A stretch of DNA of 41,608 nt. Origin: a virus. Of this stretch, positions 1 through 6,757 are shown piece after piece. Where the stretch lies: positions 1 to 41,608 of IMG/VR virus record IMGVR_UViG_3300037245_000165; one strand, 5' to 3'. The position numbers and the translations under genes were made by a program. How positions within the stretch are numbered: the first letter of the stretch is position 1; each line of letters begins with the position of its first letter. The notes under the pieces were generated by a model, which was not told where the DNA came from, made no database searches, and saw only the letters and a list, made by a program, of their open reading frames with translations.

Positions 1-83
1 AACAATTAAAGAGTCAATTATTAGATACTCATGCAGAGGATAGTGTAATAATAACAATTATTAATAACGCATTAAATAAATAA
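1..83 (+). CDS. 3' end of small coiled-coil protein (partial)
   Basis: The frame begins at base 3 and ends with TAA at 81-83. The 26 visible codons match the C-terminal half of the complete 53-aa protein at 39347-39508, base for base. The start lies outside the window. In the other copy the whole protein is acidic, leucine/glutamate rich and probably helical. Function is unknown. It sits 4 bases before the next gene and is the first or second gene of the early operon. Confidence 0.75.
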   Translation, partial: QLKSQLLDTHAEDSVIITIINNALNK

Positions 84-87
84 AAAG

Positions 88-399
88 ATGGAATTATTAG
101 AAATAGAAAATTTAAACTTAGAAAGCAATAATTTAACAGCTGTATTTGATGGTTTATTTACTGAGGGTTTTGTTGTTAAGACTGAATTTAGTTATGATGA
201 AGAGATTATAGAAGAAGAGGAAGAAGAAACTAATTGTAAAAATATTTTTGCACCAACTAATTTAAAATTTTGGGATTTTAAAACTTATGATTCTGATGAA
301 AATGAAATTTCTATAAATGATAGAGAGTTAAAAAAGATTAAAGAGTTAGTAGAATTTAAGCTAATTGATTTATTAAGTGATGAATTAAATAATAATTAA
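88..399 (+). CDS. Acidic hypothetical early protein, 103 aa
   Basis: I do not recognise this family. The protein is acidic, with a run of glutamates at about residues 41-47 followed by TNC. It has a conserved C-terminal helix (about residues 77-100) ending in three asparagines. The paralogous or allelic protein at 39513-39824 has the same length. The two differ mostly in residues 6-40 and are nearly identical from about residue 44 onward, which suggests recombination inside the gene. It starts at ATG after an A-rich leader and stops one base before the next ATG, so it is translated with the recombination gene. A role in early takeover or recombination is only a guess. Confidence 0.8.
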   Translation: MELLEIENLNLESNNLTAVFDGLFTEGFVVKTEFSYDEEIIEEEEEETNCKNIFAPTNLKFWDFKTYDSDENEISINDRELKKIKELVEFKLIDLLSDELNNN

Positions 400-400
400 G

Positions 401-814
401 ATGAATAGAGAAAAATTAGGCAAACTGTATAAAAAGTATGAATTATCGCAAGATGACGTATTTAAGCACAAGCATTATCTTATAATAACTAGACAAGGAG
501 TTGATAAAATACAAGCAAAGGAGAATATATTTATTTCTTATGATGCTGTAAAAGTTGAAAAGGATTTTTGTGTTGTTAAAGCAACTGCGAAAAAAGAAAA
601 TGCAGTTATTGAAACTTTTGGAAGTGCTAAATATGGGGGTAAAAAACAAGATCAAGAAACCAAAAAATGGGTAGAAGTTGGCAATACAACTACTTGGTAT
701 GTTATGGAGATGGCAGAAAAAAGGGCAATGAGTAGAGCGGTTTTAAAGTTAACAGGGTTCTATGAGTTAGGAGTATTCGGGGAAGATGAAAGTGAAGATT
801 TTAAAAAACAATAA
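401..814 (+). CDS. Candidate single-strand annealing protein (allele A)
   Basis: The 137-aa protein has a predicted beta-rich middle (about residues 35-80) followed by a helix with the motif AEKRAMSRAV (about 105-115). This arrangement resembles small phage annealing proteins of the Rad52/Sak type, where a beta sheet is followed by a basic helix with repeated A-x-x-R-A. It occupies exactly the slot held by a recognisable Rad52-like gene in the other copy (39828-40277), and the flanking sequences are almost identical. I infer a recombination or annealing function from the fold-like pattern and from this replacement. Direct similarity between the two proteins is not obvious. It could instead be an unrelated early protein. 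Confidence 0.55.
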   Translation: MNREKLGKLYKKYELSQDDVFKHKHYLIITRQGVDKIQAKENIFISYDAVKVEKDFCVVKATAKKENAVIETFGSAKYGGKKQDQETKKWVEVGNTTTWYVMEMAEKRAMSRAVLKLTGFYELGVFGEDESEDFKKQ

Positions 815-825
815 AATAAATAGAT

Positions 826-1068
826 ATGAAAGGATCAAAAGAATTTTTTGAAGAACTAAGACACAATGAAGAATGGTGTAATTGTTTTATGACTAAAGAA
901 ATTTACAACGGTATTGATTTTGAACTAAAGGAACAAATTGTTTTGAATGAAGTTAGACAAAAAAACAAGGAATTAGAACAAGATGAAAACTATATTAATC
1001 TAGTTAAAAAAGTAAGTAAGGCAAAAAAAGAATTAAGAAATTACGAATTTGATAAAAACCATAAATAA
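826..1068 (+). CDS. Hypothetical early protein, 80 aa, charged
   Basis: Unrecognised charged, mainly helical protein with a lysine/glutamate-rich C-terminal half and a CNC pair near residue 20. It differs from the copy at 40284-40526 by a single residue near the end (Asp versus Asn). This contrasts sharply with the completely different neighbouring gene upstream. Its stop codon shares the last A with the ATG of the following ribbon-helix-helix gene, so the two are probably translationally coupled. Confidence 0.8.
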   Translation: MKGSKEFFEELRHNEEWCNCFMTKEIYNGIDFELKEQIVLNEVRQKNKELEQDENYINLVKKVSKAKKELRNYEFDKNHK

Positions 1069-1316
1069 TGAAAAATAAATTTAAAAAATCTGATGCTAAA
1101 GGTAATAAGTTACCAGAAGAAATAGGAAAAGGAATAAATGAAAAACATTTAAAAAAAGTGTTATCAGAAATGAATCCAAATGATAGTGCATTAACTTTAA
1201 GACTTCCTACAGATTTGCATATTCAATTAAGTAAAGAATGTGATAGGATGCAAGTAACAAACTCATTTTATGTTAGGCAATTATTAATAAATCATTTTAA
1301 ATATGAAAACAAATAA
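1068..1316 (+). CDS. Ribbon-helix-helix (Arc-like) DNA-binding protein
   Basis: After a basic N-terminal tail, residues about 40-80 read as a ribbon-helix-helix unit: a short strand (ALTLRLP), a first helix (TDLHIQLSKECDRM), a turn with the VTNSFYVR pattern, and a second helix. Family members dimerise and bind operator DNA as repressors. It is one of only two candidate transcription regulators of this kind in the window (the other is at 10826-10972). A plausible target is the 24-bp paired motif found at 2021-2044 and 39123-39146, but that link is inference. The 3' end overlaps the next gene by 14 bases. Confidence 0.75.
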   Translation: MKNKFKKSDAKGNKLPEEIGKGINEKHLKKVLSEMNPNDSALTLRLPTDLHIQLSKECDRMQVTNSFYVRQLLINHFKYENK

Positions 1317-1581
1317 AGATATATTAGTTTTAATTATAGGCGTGTTAATTTTATACTGCCTATACGAAACTAAACAGAAAAAAGAATTAGAGCGTTTTAA
1401 TTGCGATTTAAGAGCCTCAAACAAAAGAACTGATAGTTTATATGTTTACCAATCTGAAAGACTCTTATATTACTCTATAATAAGTATAAAACAAAATGAA
1501 ATAATAAATAGGTTTAGCAGCAGCAGAAAAGCAAAATTAGAAGATGCTGAATTAATGGAATTACAAACTAAATTGAATTAG
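1303..1581 (+). CDS. Small membrane-anchored protein, 92 aa
   Basis: Residues about 6-20 form one hydrophobic segment (ILVLIIGVLILYCL). It is followed by a charged, probably helical region with a serine/arginine patch (SSSRK). The topology fits a single-pass inner-membrane protein with most of its mass on one side. The size and single anchor resemble an i-spanin or an early membrane effector, but no catalytic or lipobox motif is seen, so the function is unknown. The copy at 40761-41039 is nearly identical. The start overlaps the upstream gene in another frame. Confidence 0.75.
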   Translation: MKTNKDILVLIIGVLILYCLYETKQKKELERFNCDLRASNKRTDSLYVYQSERLLYYSIISIKQNEIINRFSSSRKAKLEDAELMELQTKLN

Positions 1582-1583
1582 AT

Positions 1584-1997
1584 ATGAAAGTTTTTTTAGT
1601 TAAACAAGGTAACGGATCTTATTTGCCTGCTAATAATTCAGATTATGACTCTTTAAAGAAAATTAAAGTTGGATCTATTGTTAGTTGTGATATTAAACAG
1701 CCTAGAAATATAGGTTTTCATAAAAAATTCTTTGCTCTAATAAATTTAGTTTTTGAGAATCAAGAGATTTATAATAATATAGATCATTTAAGAAAAGAAT
1801 TAACTAAAAAAGCTGGTTTTTATGAAACTTATACAAATCATTTAGGAATATTATGTTATGAAGCAAAGAGCATAAGTTTTGCAAAAATGAACCAAGAAGA
1901 TTTTGAAGATTTATTTCAGCGTTTTTTAGATGCCGTTGAATATATTTTTAAGTTTGATAATCAGATGGTTAAAGAAAATATAGAAAATTTTTATTAA
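1584..1997 (+). CDS. DUF1367-like phage protein
   Basis: The 137-aa protein begins with a short beta strand (MKVFLVKQGN). It then has a D-x-x-x-LKKIKVG stretch and the signature RNIGFHKKFFALINLVFEN around residues 42-60. This matches what I know of the DUF1367 family, small phage proteins found near recombination genes and sometimes described as Nin-region proteins. The biochemical role is not established. It is the last gene of the left early operon; a promoter and structured leader follow. The start of a second copy is visible at 41389 but is cut by the window end. Confidence 0.75.
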   Translation: MKVFLVKQGNGSYLPANNSDYDSLKKIKVGSIVSCDIKQPRNIGFHKKFFALINLVFENQEIYNNIDHLRKELTKKAGFYETYTNHLGILCYEAKSISFAKMNQEDFEDLFQRFLDAVEYIFKFDNQMVKENIENFY

Positions 1998-2013
1998 AAA
2001 TAATTAAACTTTC

Positions 2014-2044
2014 TTTGTATTGTATTACAAATGTATTACATTTA
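2014..2044 (+). promoter_or_regulatory. Bacteroidota-type promoter overlapping paired-repeat operator
   Basis: TTTG at 2014-2017, a 19-base spacer and TACATTTA at 2037-2044 give 7 of 8 matches to the TAnnTTTG box with ideal spacing. The stretch 2021-2044 holds two direct copies of TGTATTACA 12 bases apart. It matches 22 of 24 positions of the sequence at 39123-39146, in front of the other early operon. A protein bound here would cover the promoter, so this is a good candidate operator. Confidence 0.6.
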
Positions 2045-2056
2045 CAAAATAATCAT

Positions 2057-2125
2057 AGGGGTTGAGTAGGCAATTAAGCCGACCAAAAAGATTAACATCT
2101 CTCTGAATGAGGAATCTCGACCCCT
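2057..2125 (+). ncRNA. Structured 5' leader of the helicase operon
   Basis: AGGGGTTGAG (2057-2066) pairs with CTCGACCCCT (2116-2125) over 10 positions with one G-U pair, enclosing about 49 bases that contain smaller hairpins (GGC-AATTAA-GCC, and GATT...AATC around CTCTC...GAGG). It lies just after the promoter at 2014-2044 and just before the helicase start at 2143. It is therefore probably an untranslated leader that controls stability, attenuation or translation. Confidence 0.5.
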
Positions 2126-2142
2126 TAAAAAAACAAAAAAAC

Positions 2143-3504
2143 ATGGAATATAAAAAATTTTTAGAAACAAAAAAACATCTATTAGGTAGTTTTGGGTTTG
2201 AGCCTAATTACATTCCTAATATGGCTTTTGATTTTCAAACGGAAATTATAACTAGGGCTTGTAAAAAGGGGCGTATGGCTGTTTTTGCTGATACTGGATT
2301 AGGAAAGACTTTAATACAATTATCTTTAGCTCAAAATGTAGTAAACCATACACAAGGAAAAGTATTAATACTTACTCCTTTAGCTGTTGCATTTCAATTT
2401 ATTATAGAAGCTGAAAAGATGGGTATTACAGATATTGAATACTCAAAAGATGGTAATTACTCAAAGAATATAGTTATCTGTAATTATGAAAGGTTGCATT
2501 ATTTTAATAGCGAAGATTTTAAAGGGGTTGTATTAGATGAAAGTAGTATATTAAAAAACTTTGACGGTAAAATAAAGAATCAAATTACATCATTTGTAAA
2601 AAAGTTACCGTATAGATTCCTTTCAACTGCAACGCCATCACCTAATGATTTTATTGAATTGGGTACAAGTTCGGAAGCACTAGGATACATGGGATATACT
2701 GATATGTTAGGTAAATTCTTTAAGAACAATAATAACTCAATTGATCCTAAACACGCTGGAGAAAAGTGGTATTTAAAGCCACACGCAGAAAATGATTTTT
2801 TTGCATGGGTTAATCAATGGGCGTTAATGGTAAAAATGCCATCCGATTTAGGTTTTAGTGATGAAAAATATATTTTGCCAGAATTAATAGTAAATACACA
2901 TACTATAAAAAATAATTCATTATTAGAAATAGACGGTCAAATAGAAATGTTTAACAGACCCGCTAAAGGATTTAATGAAGTAAGGCAAGAAGTAAAGCAA
3001 ACTATAAAAGAAAGATGTATTAAGGCTGTTGAGTTGGCTGCTGGTAAAACTTCTGTTTATTGGTGTAATAGAAACGAAGAAAGCAAACTATTAAAAGAAT
3101 TAGATCCAGAGGCGGTTGAAATTATAGGTAGTCAATCAATGGAGAAAAAAGAAGAAATATTATTAGCATTTGCACAAGGTAAAATTAAAAGAATTATTAC
3201 AAAGGCTAAAATGACTGGTATGGGTTTAAACTGGCAACATTGTAATCATTCAGTATTTTTTCCTACTTATTCATACGAACAATACTATCAAGCAATTAGA
3301 CGTTTTTGGCGTTTTGGTCAACAAAATAATGTAACTATTGACATGGTTATTAGTGATGGTCAAAGTAGGGTGTTAGAATCATTACAGAAAAAAACACAAA
3401 AAGCTATTCAATTACATACTAATTTAACTAATAATGTAAATAATTCGTTTGAACACGTTACAAAAGAATTTAATAAAGAAATTAACAAACCAAAATTTTT
3501 ATAA
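2143..3504 (+). CDS. SNF2-like DEAD/DEAH helicase
   Basis: The 453-aa superfamily 2 ATPase has a Walker A motif ADTGLGKT (about residues 49-56), motif II as DESS (132-135), motif III as STATP (161-165) and a motif VI AIRRFWRFGQ (about 384-393) typical of SNF2-like phage helicases. It presumably translocates on or remodels DNA during replication, recombination or modification. I chose the ATG at 2143 because it follows a purely A-rich leader. The upstream ATG at 2107 lies inside the leader hairpin and would add 12 residues. The gene ends 1 base before the adjacent methyltransferase, a pairing that is common in Bacteroidota phages. No nuclease domain is visible. Confidence 0.88.
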   Translation: MEYKKFLETKKHLLGSFGFEPNYIPNMAFDFQTEIITRACKKGRMAVFADTGLGKTLIQLSLAQNVVNHTQGKVLILTPLAVAFQFIIEAEKMGITDIEYSKDGNYSKNIVICNYERLHYFNSEDFKGVVLDESSILKNFDGKIKNQITSFVKKLPYRFLSTATPSPNDFIELGTSSEALGYMGYTDMLGKFFKNNNNSIDPKHAGEKWYLKPHAENDFFAWVNQWALMVKMPSDLGFSDEKYILPELIVNTHTIKNNSLLEIDGQIEMFNRPAKGFNEVRQEVKQTIKERCIKAVELAAGKTSVYWCNRNEESKLLKELDPEAVEIIGSQSMEKKEEILLAFAQGKIKRIITKAKMTGMGLNWQHCNHSVFFPTYSYEQYYQAIRRFWRFGQQNNVTIDMVISDGQSRVLESLQKKTQKAIQLHTNLTNNVNNSFEHVTKEFNKEINKPKFL

Positions 3505-3505
3505 G

Positions 3506-4519
3506 ATGACAAAAGAACAAACACACGAAGAAAACTATTCAATTTATAATAGTGATTGCATGGAAGTAATAACTACTATGCCAGATGAAAGTATTGATTT
3601 ATCAGTTTATAGTCCTCCTTTTGCTGGTCTTTATAACTATTCAAGTAGTGAAAGAGATTTTAGTAACTGCGATAGCAAAGAACAGTTTTTAGAACAGTAT
3701 GAGTACTTAATTAAAGAAATGGCTAGGATAACTAAAAATGGTCGTATAAATGCTGTTCATTGTACTGATGTATTTGATAATACTTGTAGGTTGTGGGATT
3801 TTCCACACGAAATAATAAGGCTTCATGAAAAGTACGGATTTGAATATCGTAATAGAATTACAATATGGAAAGAGCCTTTAAAGGTTCGTATGCGTACTAT
3901 GGTCCAGTCTTTAATGCATAAGTTTATAGTAGAAGATTCTACTAAGTGTTTTACTGCTATGCCTGATTATGTATTAATATTTACTAAGAAAGGAGAAAAT
4001 GAAGTGCCAGTAACACACGAAAACGGGTTAAAATATTATGCTGGAGAAATACCAGTTTTACCAAATATTTTAAGAGCTTGGAATAATGCTAATGATTCAG
4101 ATTTAAACGAGGCTCAATTATGGGATTATCTAAATAAGACTTTTAAAAACCATAAAGACCCAAAAAGCAATAAATTAAGCCATTACATTTGGCAGCGTTA
4201 CGCCTCTAGTGTTTGGGATGATATTAGAATAGATAATATACTTCCATTTAAGCAAACAAAAGAAGAGGATGACGAAAAGCATGTACACCCTTTGCAATTA
4301 GATGTAATTGATAGAATAGTTGAACTATATTCTAATCCTAATGAAGTTGTATTTACTCCTTTTATGGGTGTTGGTAGCGAAGTTTTTAGTCCTGTTTCTT
4401 TAGGTCGTAAGGCTATTGGTATTGAATTAAAAGATAGTTATTATAAACAAGCTATTTTAAATGTACAAGAAGCCGATAAAAGGTTTAGAGAAAAAGCGGT
4501 ACAAAAAGAATTATTTTAA
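3506..4519 (+). CDS. Beta-class DNA amino-methyltransferase (N4-cytosine or N6-adenine)
   Basis: In this 337-aa protein the catalytic motif IV (SPPF, residues 36-39) comes near the N-terminus. The SAM-binding FxGxG-type motif (TPFMGVGS, about 284-291) comes near the C-terminus. This is the permuted order of the beta class, with the target-recognition region between them. It would methylate exocyclic amino groups, probably protecting phage DNA from restriction. No restriction endonuclease is nearby. The in-frame ATG at 3449 lies within the helicase gene, so the ATG at 3506, two bases after the helicase stop codon, is preferred. A terminator follows at 4526-4548. Whether adenine or cytosine is modified cannot be decided by eye. 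Confidence 0.88.
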   Translation: MTKEQTHEENYSIYNSDCMEVITTMPDESIDLSVYSPPFAGLYNYSSSERDFSNCDSKEQFLEQYEYLIKEMARITKNGRINAVHCTDVFDNTCRLWDFPHEIIRLHEKYGFEYRNRITIWKEPLKVRMRTMVQSLMHKFIVEDSTKCFTAMPDYVLIFTKKGENEVPVTHENGLKYYAGEIPVLPNILRAWNNANDSDLNEAQLWDYLNKTFKNHKDPKSNKLSHYIWQRYASSVWDDIRIDNILPFKQTKEEDDEKHVHPLQLDVIDRIVELYSNPNEVVFTPFMGVGSEVFSPVSLGRKAIGIELKDSYYKQAILNVQEADKRFREKAVQKELF

Positions 4520-4525
4520 TTAAAT

Positions 4526-4548
4526 AAGGGGTGTAAAAGCCCCTTTTA
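4526..4548 (+). terminator. Rho-independent terminator after methyltransferase
   Basis: AAGGGG (4526-4531) and CCCCTT (4540-4545) form a perfect 6-bp stem with an 8-base loop, followed by a short T tract. It would end the helicase-methyltransferase transcript or reduce read-through into the HTH gene at 4561. Confidence 0.7.
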
Positions 4549-4560
4549 AAAACTAAAAAC

Positions 4561-4791
4561 ATGAAACCAACAAATCAAAAAGAAGAAATATTAAAGCATT
4601 TATTAGACTTTGGAAGTATAACAAGCATAGAAGCTATTGAGCAGTATGGAGTAACTAGATTAAGTGATAAGATTTATTTATTACGTAAAGAGGGCTATTC
4701 TATTTTAACAAATAGCAGAAAGTTTACTAATAGATATGGAAATGTCTCTACTTATGGAGTTTATAAATTTAATAAATCAAAAACAATATAA
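4561..4791 (+). CDS. Helix-turn-helix protein (HTH_39-like)
   Basis: The 76-aa protein looks like a compact winged helix. Helix one is about residues 6-17 (KEEILKHLLDFG). The turn-recognition part is ITSIEAIEQYGVTRLSDKIYLLRKEG. A short wing (YGNVSTYGVYKF) ends the protein. This pattern is typical of small phage helix-turn-helix proteins that often sit near replication genes. It may regulate this operon or help load replication proteins; the target is unknown. The stop codon is one base before the ATG of the DnaA-like gene. Confidence 0.7.
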   Translation: MKPTNQKEEILKHLLDFGSITSIEAIEQYGVTRLSDKIYLLRKEGYSILTNSRKFTNRYGNVSTYGVYKFNKSKTI

Positions 4792-4792
4792 T

Positions 4793-5176
4793 ATGAATTA
4801 CTGGATAAAACCATCTTTTGATCATGTAGATATAAGAGAGGATAACAAAATAGATGAATTAATAAATTACGTATGTAGTTCTAATTCTGTAACTATTGAA
4901 GATTTAAAATCAAAAAAAAGTCATAGAGACTTATCAGAAACTAGGCATGTATTGTTTTATATTTTGCATAAAGTTTTTTGCATTAGTTGTTCTAATGTTG
5001 GCAGTATGTTTAATAGACACCATACAACTGTTTTACATGGTTGTAAAACGGTGTCAGGATTTATAGAAGTAGATCCAGATTTTAACTCTAAAATGTCTAC
5101 AATAATTAATAACTTTAGGTATAGACCGTCTAAAACAGAAATAGATAAAATAGATAAAACAATTTATTATTTATAA
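4793..5176 (+). CDS. DnaA domain IV-like DNA-binding protein
   Basis: The 127-aa protein has a C-terminal portion (about residues 45-85) matching the DnaA box-binding domain: SETRHVLFYILHKV, then SCSNVGSMF, then RHHTTVLHGCKTV. The last part corresponds to the DnaA signature with the R-D/H-H-T-V core. No AAA+ ATPase domain is present, so it cannot act as a full initiator. It could bind DnaA-type boxes at the phage origin or compete with host DnaA. The ATG at 4793 is preferred over the in-frame ATG at 4736, which lies inside the previous gene. It is followed 3 bases later by the C5 methyltransferase. Confidence 0.75.
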   Translation: MNYWIKPSFDHVDIREDNKIDELINYVCSSNSVTIEDLKSKKSHRDLSETRHVLFYILHKVFCISCSNVGSMFNRHHTTVLHGCKTVSGFIEVDPDFNSKMSTIINNFRYRPSKTEIDKIDKTIYYL

Positions 5177-5179
5177 ATA

Positions 5180-6256
5180 ATGAAATATAAATTCTCATAC
5201 AAATGGACTTTGAAAGATGCAAAGTTCACAAAAGATAAAGGTACCGTATTTAGTTGTTTTGCTTGTGGTGGTGGTTCTACTATGGGTTATAAACTAGCTG
5301 GTTTTGATGTATTAGGATGTAACGAGATTGACCCTAAAATGATTGAAGCATACAGAACAAACCACAAACCCAAATACAGCTACTTAGAACCAATACAAAC
5401 ATTTAAGGAACGTAAAGATTTGCCAAAAGAACTGTATAACCTCGATATTTTGGACGGTTCGCCACCTTGCTCATCTTTCAGTATGGCTGGTAATAGGGAA
5501 AAAGATTGGGGAAAAGAAAAGAAGTTTAGAGAGGGGCAAGCTGACCAAGTATTAGATACTTTATTCTTTGACTTCATTGACCTTGCAAAAGAATTACAAC
5601 CTAAAGTAGTAGTGGCTGAAAATGTTGCTGGTATGATGATGGGAACGGCTAAAGAATACGTAAAAAAGGTTTATGAAGAATTTAAAAAAGCTGGTTATCA
5701 ATTAAGGATTGAGCCTTACTTGTTGGATGCTTCAAAAATGGGGGTACCACAAAGGAGAAGAAGAGTGTTTTTTGTTGCTTTGCGTAATGATTTAGCACCT
5801 AAATTTATAGAGCAAGTTGATATGTTTCAACAAGCACCGAAACTAGAATTGAATTTTAATGAGAAACCTATTTTATTTAAAGAGGTAAAAAGTTTATTTG
5901 GTAACAATAAACCGTTAGAACAGAGATTGAAGCCAAATTTTGATTATTGCATTAAAAATAAATGTAAGGATTTCGCAAAATATAATGAAGTAGTTGAAAA
6001 CAAAAGGGCTAATTTCAACTGGCGGCTATCGTTTAACAATCAGACCCCGGACACAATAACAGGAGGAGCTAAATTAATAAAAGAAGATGCTACATACTTA
6101 AATGACAGCGAACTTTGTCAAGTTGGAAGTTATCCGCTAGATTATATTTTTGGTAAAAACAAAGCGGAATACCTAATAGGAATGAGTGTACCTCCTGTAA
6201 TGACTGCACAAATAGCAAGTCGTATTTATGAACAATGGTTAAGTAAAATGAAATAA
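5180..6256 (+). CDS. Orphan C5-cytosine DNA methyltransferase
   Basis: The 358-aa protein has all main Dcm-type motifs. SAM-binding motif I is FSCFACGGGSTMGYKLAGF (about 24-42). Catalytic motif IV is GSPPCSSFS with Cys97. Motif VI is ENV (147-149), and motif VIII contains QRRRRVFF. A C-terminal region (IGMSVPPVMTAQIA) carries motif X. It transfers methyl groups to C5 of cytosine in a specific site, probably to block host restriction. No cognate endonuclease is present. The target-recognition part (roughly 210-310) is large enough for sequence specificity. With the beta-class enzyme at 3506 the phage has two distinct DNA methylation activities. Confidence 0.93.
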   Translation: MKYKFSYKWTLKDAKFTKDKGTVFSCFACGGGSTMGYKLAGFDVLGCNEIDPKMIEAYRTNHKPKYSYLEPIQTFKERKDLPKELYNLDILDGSPPCSSFSMAGNREKDWGKEKKFREGQADQVLDTLFFDFIDLAKELQPKVVVAENVAGMMMGTAKEYVKKVYEEFKKAGYQLRIEPYLLDASKMGVPQRRRRVFFVALRNDLAPKFIEQVDMFQQAPKLELNFNEKPILFKEVKSLFGNNKPLEQRLKPNFDYCIKNKCKDFAKYNEVVENKRANFNWRLSFNNQTPDTITGGAKLIKEDATYLNDSELCQVGSYPLDYIFGKNKAEYLIGMSVPPVMTAQIASRIYEQWLSKMK

Positions 6257-6282
6257 TTAATAAACAATTAAATAAATAAATT

Positions 6283-6657
6283 ATGAGTGATTTAAAAATT
6301 AAAGGAAAAATCGTAAAGATTTTAGAAGTAGAAAAAGGAACTTCAAAAGCTGGAAAAGAATGGCAAAAGATAAACTTTGTTATTGATACTGGAAACCAAT
6401 ATAATCCAGAAGTTTGTTTTCAGTTATTTGGAACTGAAAAAGTAGAAAACTTTAATAAGTATAATAAAGTAGGTCAAGAAGTTGAGGTTAGTTTTAACGT
6501 ATCTAGTAGGGAGTTTAATGGTAAATATTACCACAATTTAGATGCTTGGAAAGTGTTTAAATCTGAATCTAAAGAGATACCACAAATGGCAGGAACTTCA
6601 AAAAGTTTAGATAATTTAAACATTAGCGATACTGAAAATGACGATTTACCGTTTTAA
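6283..6657 (+). CDS. SSB-like DUF3127 protein
   Basis: The 124-aa protein begins with a five-stranded OB-fold-like region (residues 1-90, with alternating KIKGKIVKILEV, WQKINFVID and VEVSFNV segments). It continues into a polar linker and ends in the acidic tip DDLPF. This is the layout of bacterial single-stranded DNA-binding proteins, where the tip recruits replication and repair partners. The family called DUF3127 in Bacteroidota has this character. It probably coats single-stranded DNA during phage replication and cooperates with the annealing protein. The ATG follows a typical AT-rich leader. Confidence 0.75.
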   Translation: MSDLKIKGKIVKILEVEKGTSKAGKEWQKINFVIDTGNQYNPEVCFQLFGTEKVENFNKYNKVGQEVEVSFNVSSREFNGKYYHNLDAWKVFKSESKEIPQMAGTSKSLDNLNISDTENDDLPF

Positions 6658-6661
6658 TTAG

Positions 6662-6738
6662 TATATTTGTGGTGTGTCTGAGTTTAGCGGCTTAGTTCAA
6701 TGAGGTTAGCGACCGCCTGCACACTATTTTAACGGTCG
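6662..6738 (+). promoter_or_regulatory. Promoter-like box and switch-like leader before DUF6291 gene
   Basis: TATATTTG at 6662-6669 matches the TAnnTTTG box perfectly, although no TTTG is seen 19 bases upstream. The downstream leader can fold in two exclusive ways. GCGG (6687-6690) can pair with CCGC (6713-6716) inside GTGTG/CACAC flanks. Alternatively CGACCG (6710-6715) can pair with CGGTCG (6733-6738). The gene starts at 6758, so the switch could affect its expression. Confidence 0.45.
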
Positions 6739-6757
6739 TATTAAAAAAAAGAGACGC

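Larger units (their letters stand above)
1..1803. repeat. Left copy of imperfect end repeat
   Basis: This stretch aligns with 39426-41608. The first about 100 bases are identical. The following 103-aa gene is diverged in its first half and near-identical in its second half. The next gene slot (401-814) is unrelated in the two copies, the next three genes are again nearly identical, and the right copy then carries an extra gene that is absent here. The homology runs to both edges of the window. Packaging-derived terminal repeats would be identical, so this is more likely an overlap of two strain haplotypes, or less likely a diverged duplication. Confidence 0.9.

Noticed and set aside
3796-3810. 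TTTTCCACA resembling a DnaA box
   Set aside because: Only one copy, inside the methyltransferase coding region, with a mismatch to TTATNCACA; no cluster nearby.
6670-6725. tRNA-like look of the leader (GTGTG...CACAC ends and a GGCTTAGTTCAATG segment)
   Set aside because: Too short for a tRNA, no anticodon arm or T arm in the right order, and the ends are better explained by leader hairpins.
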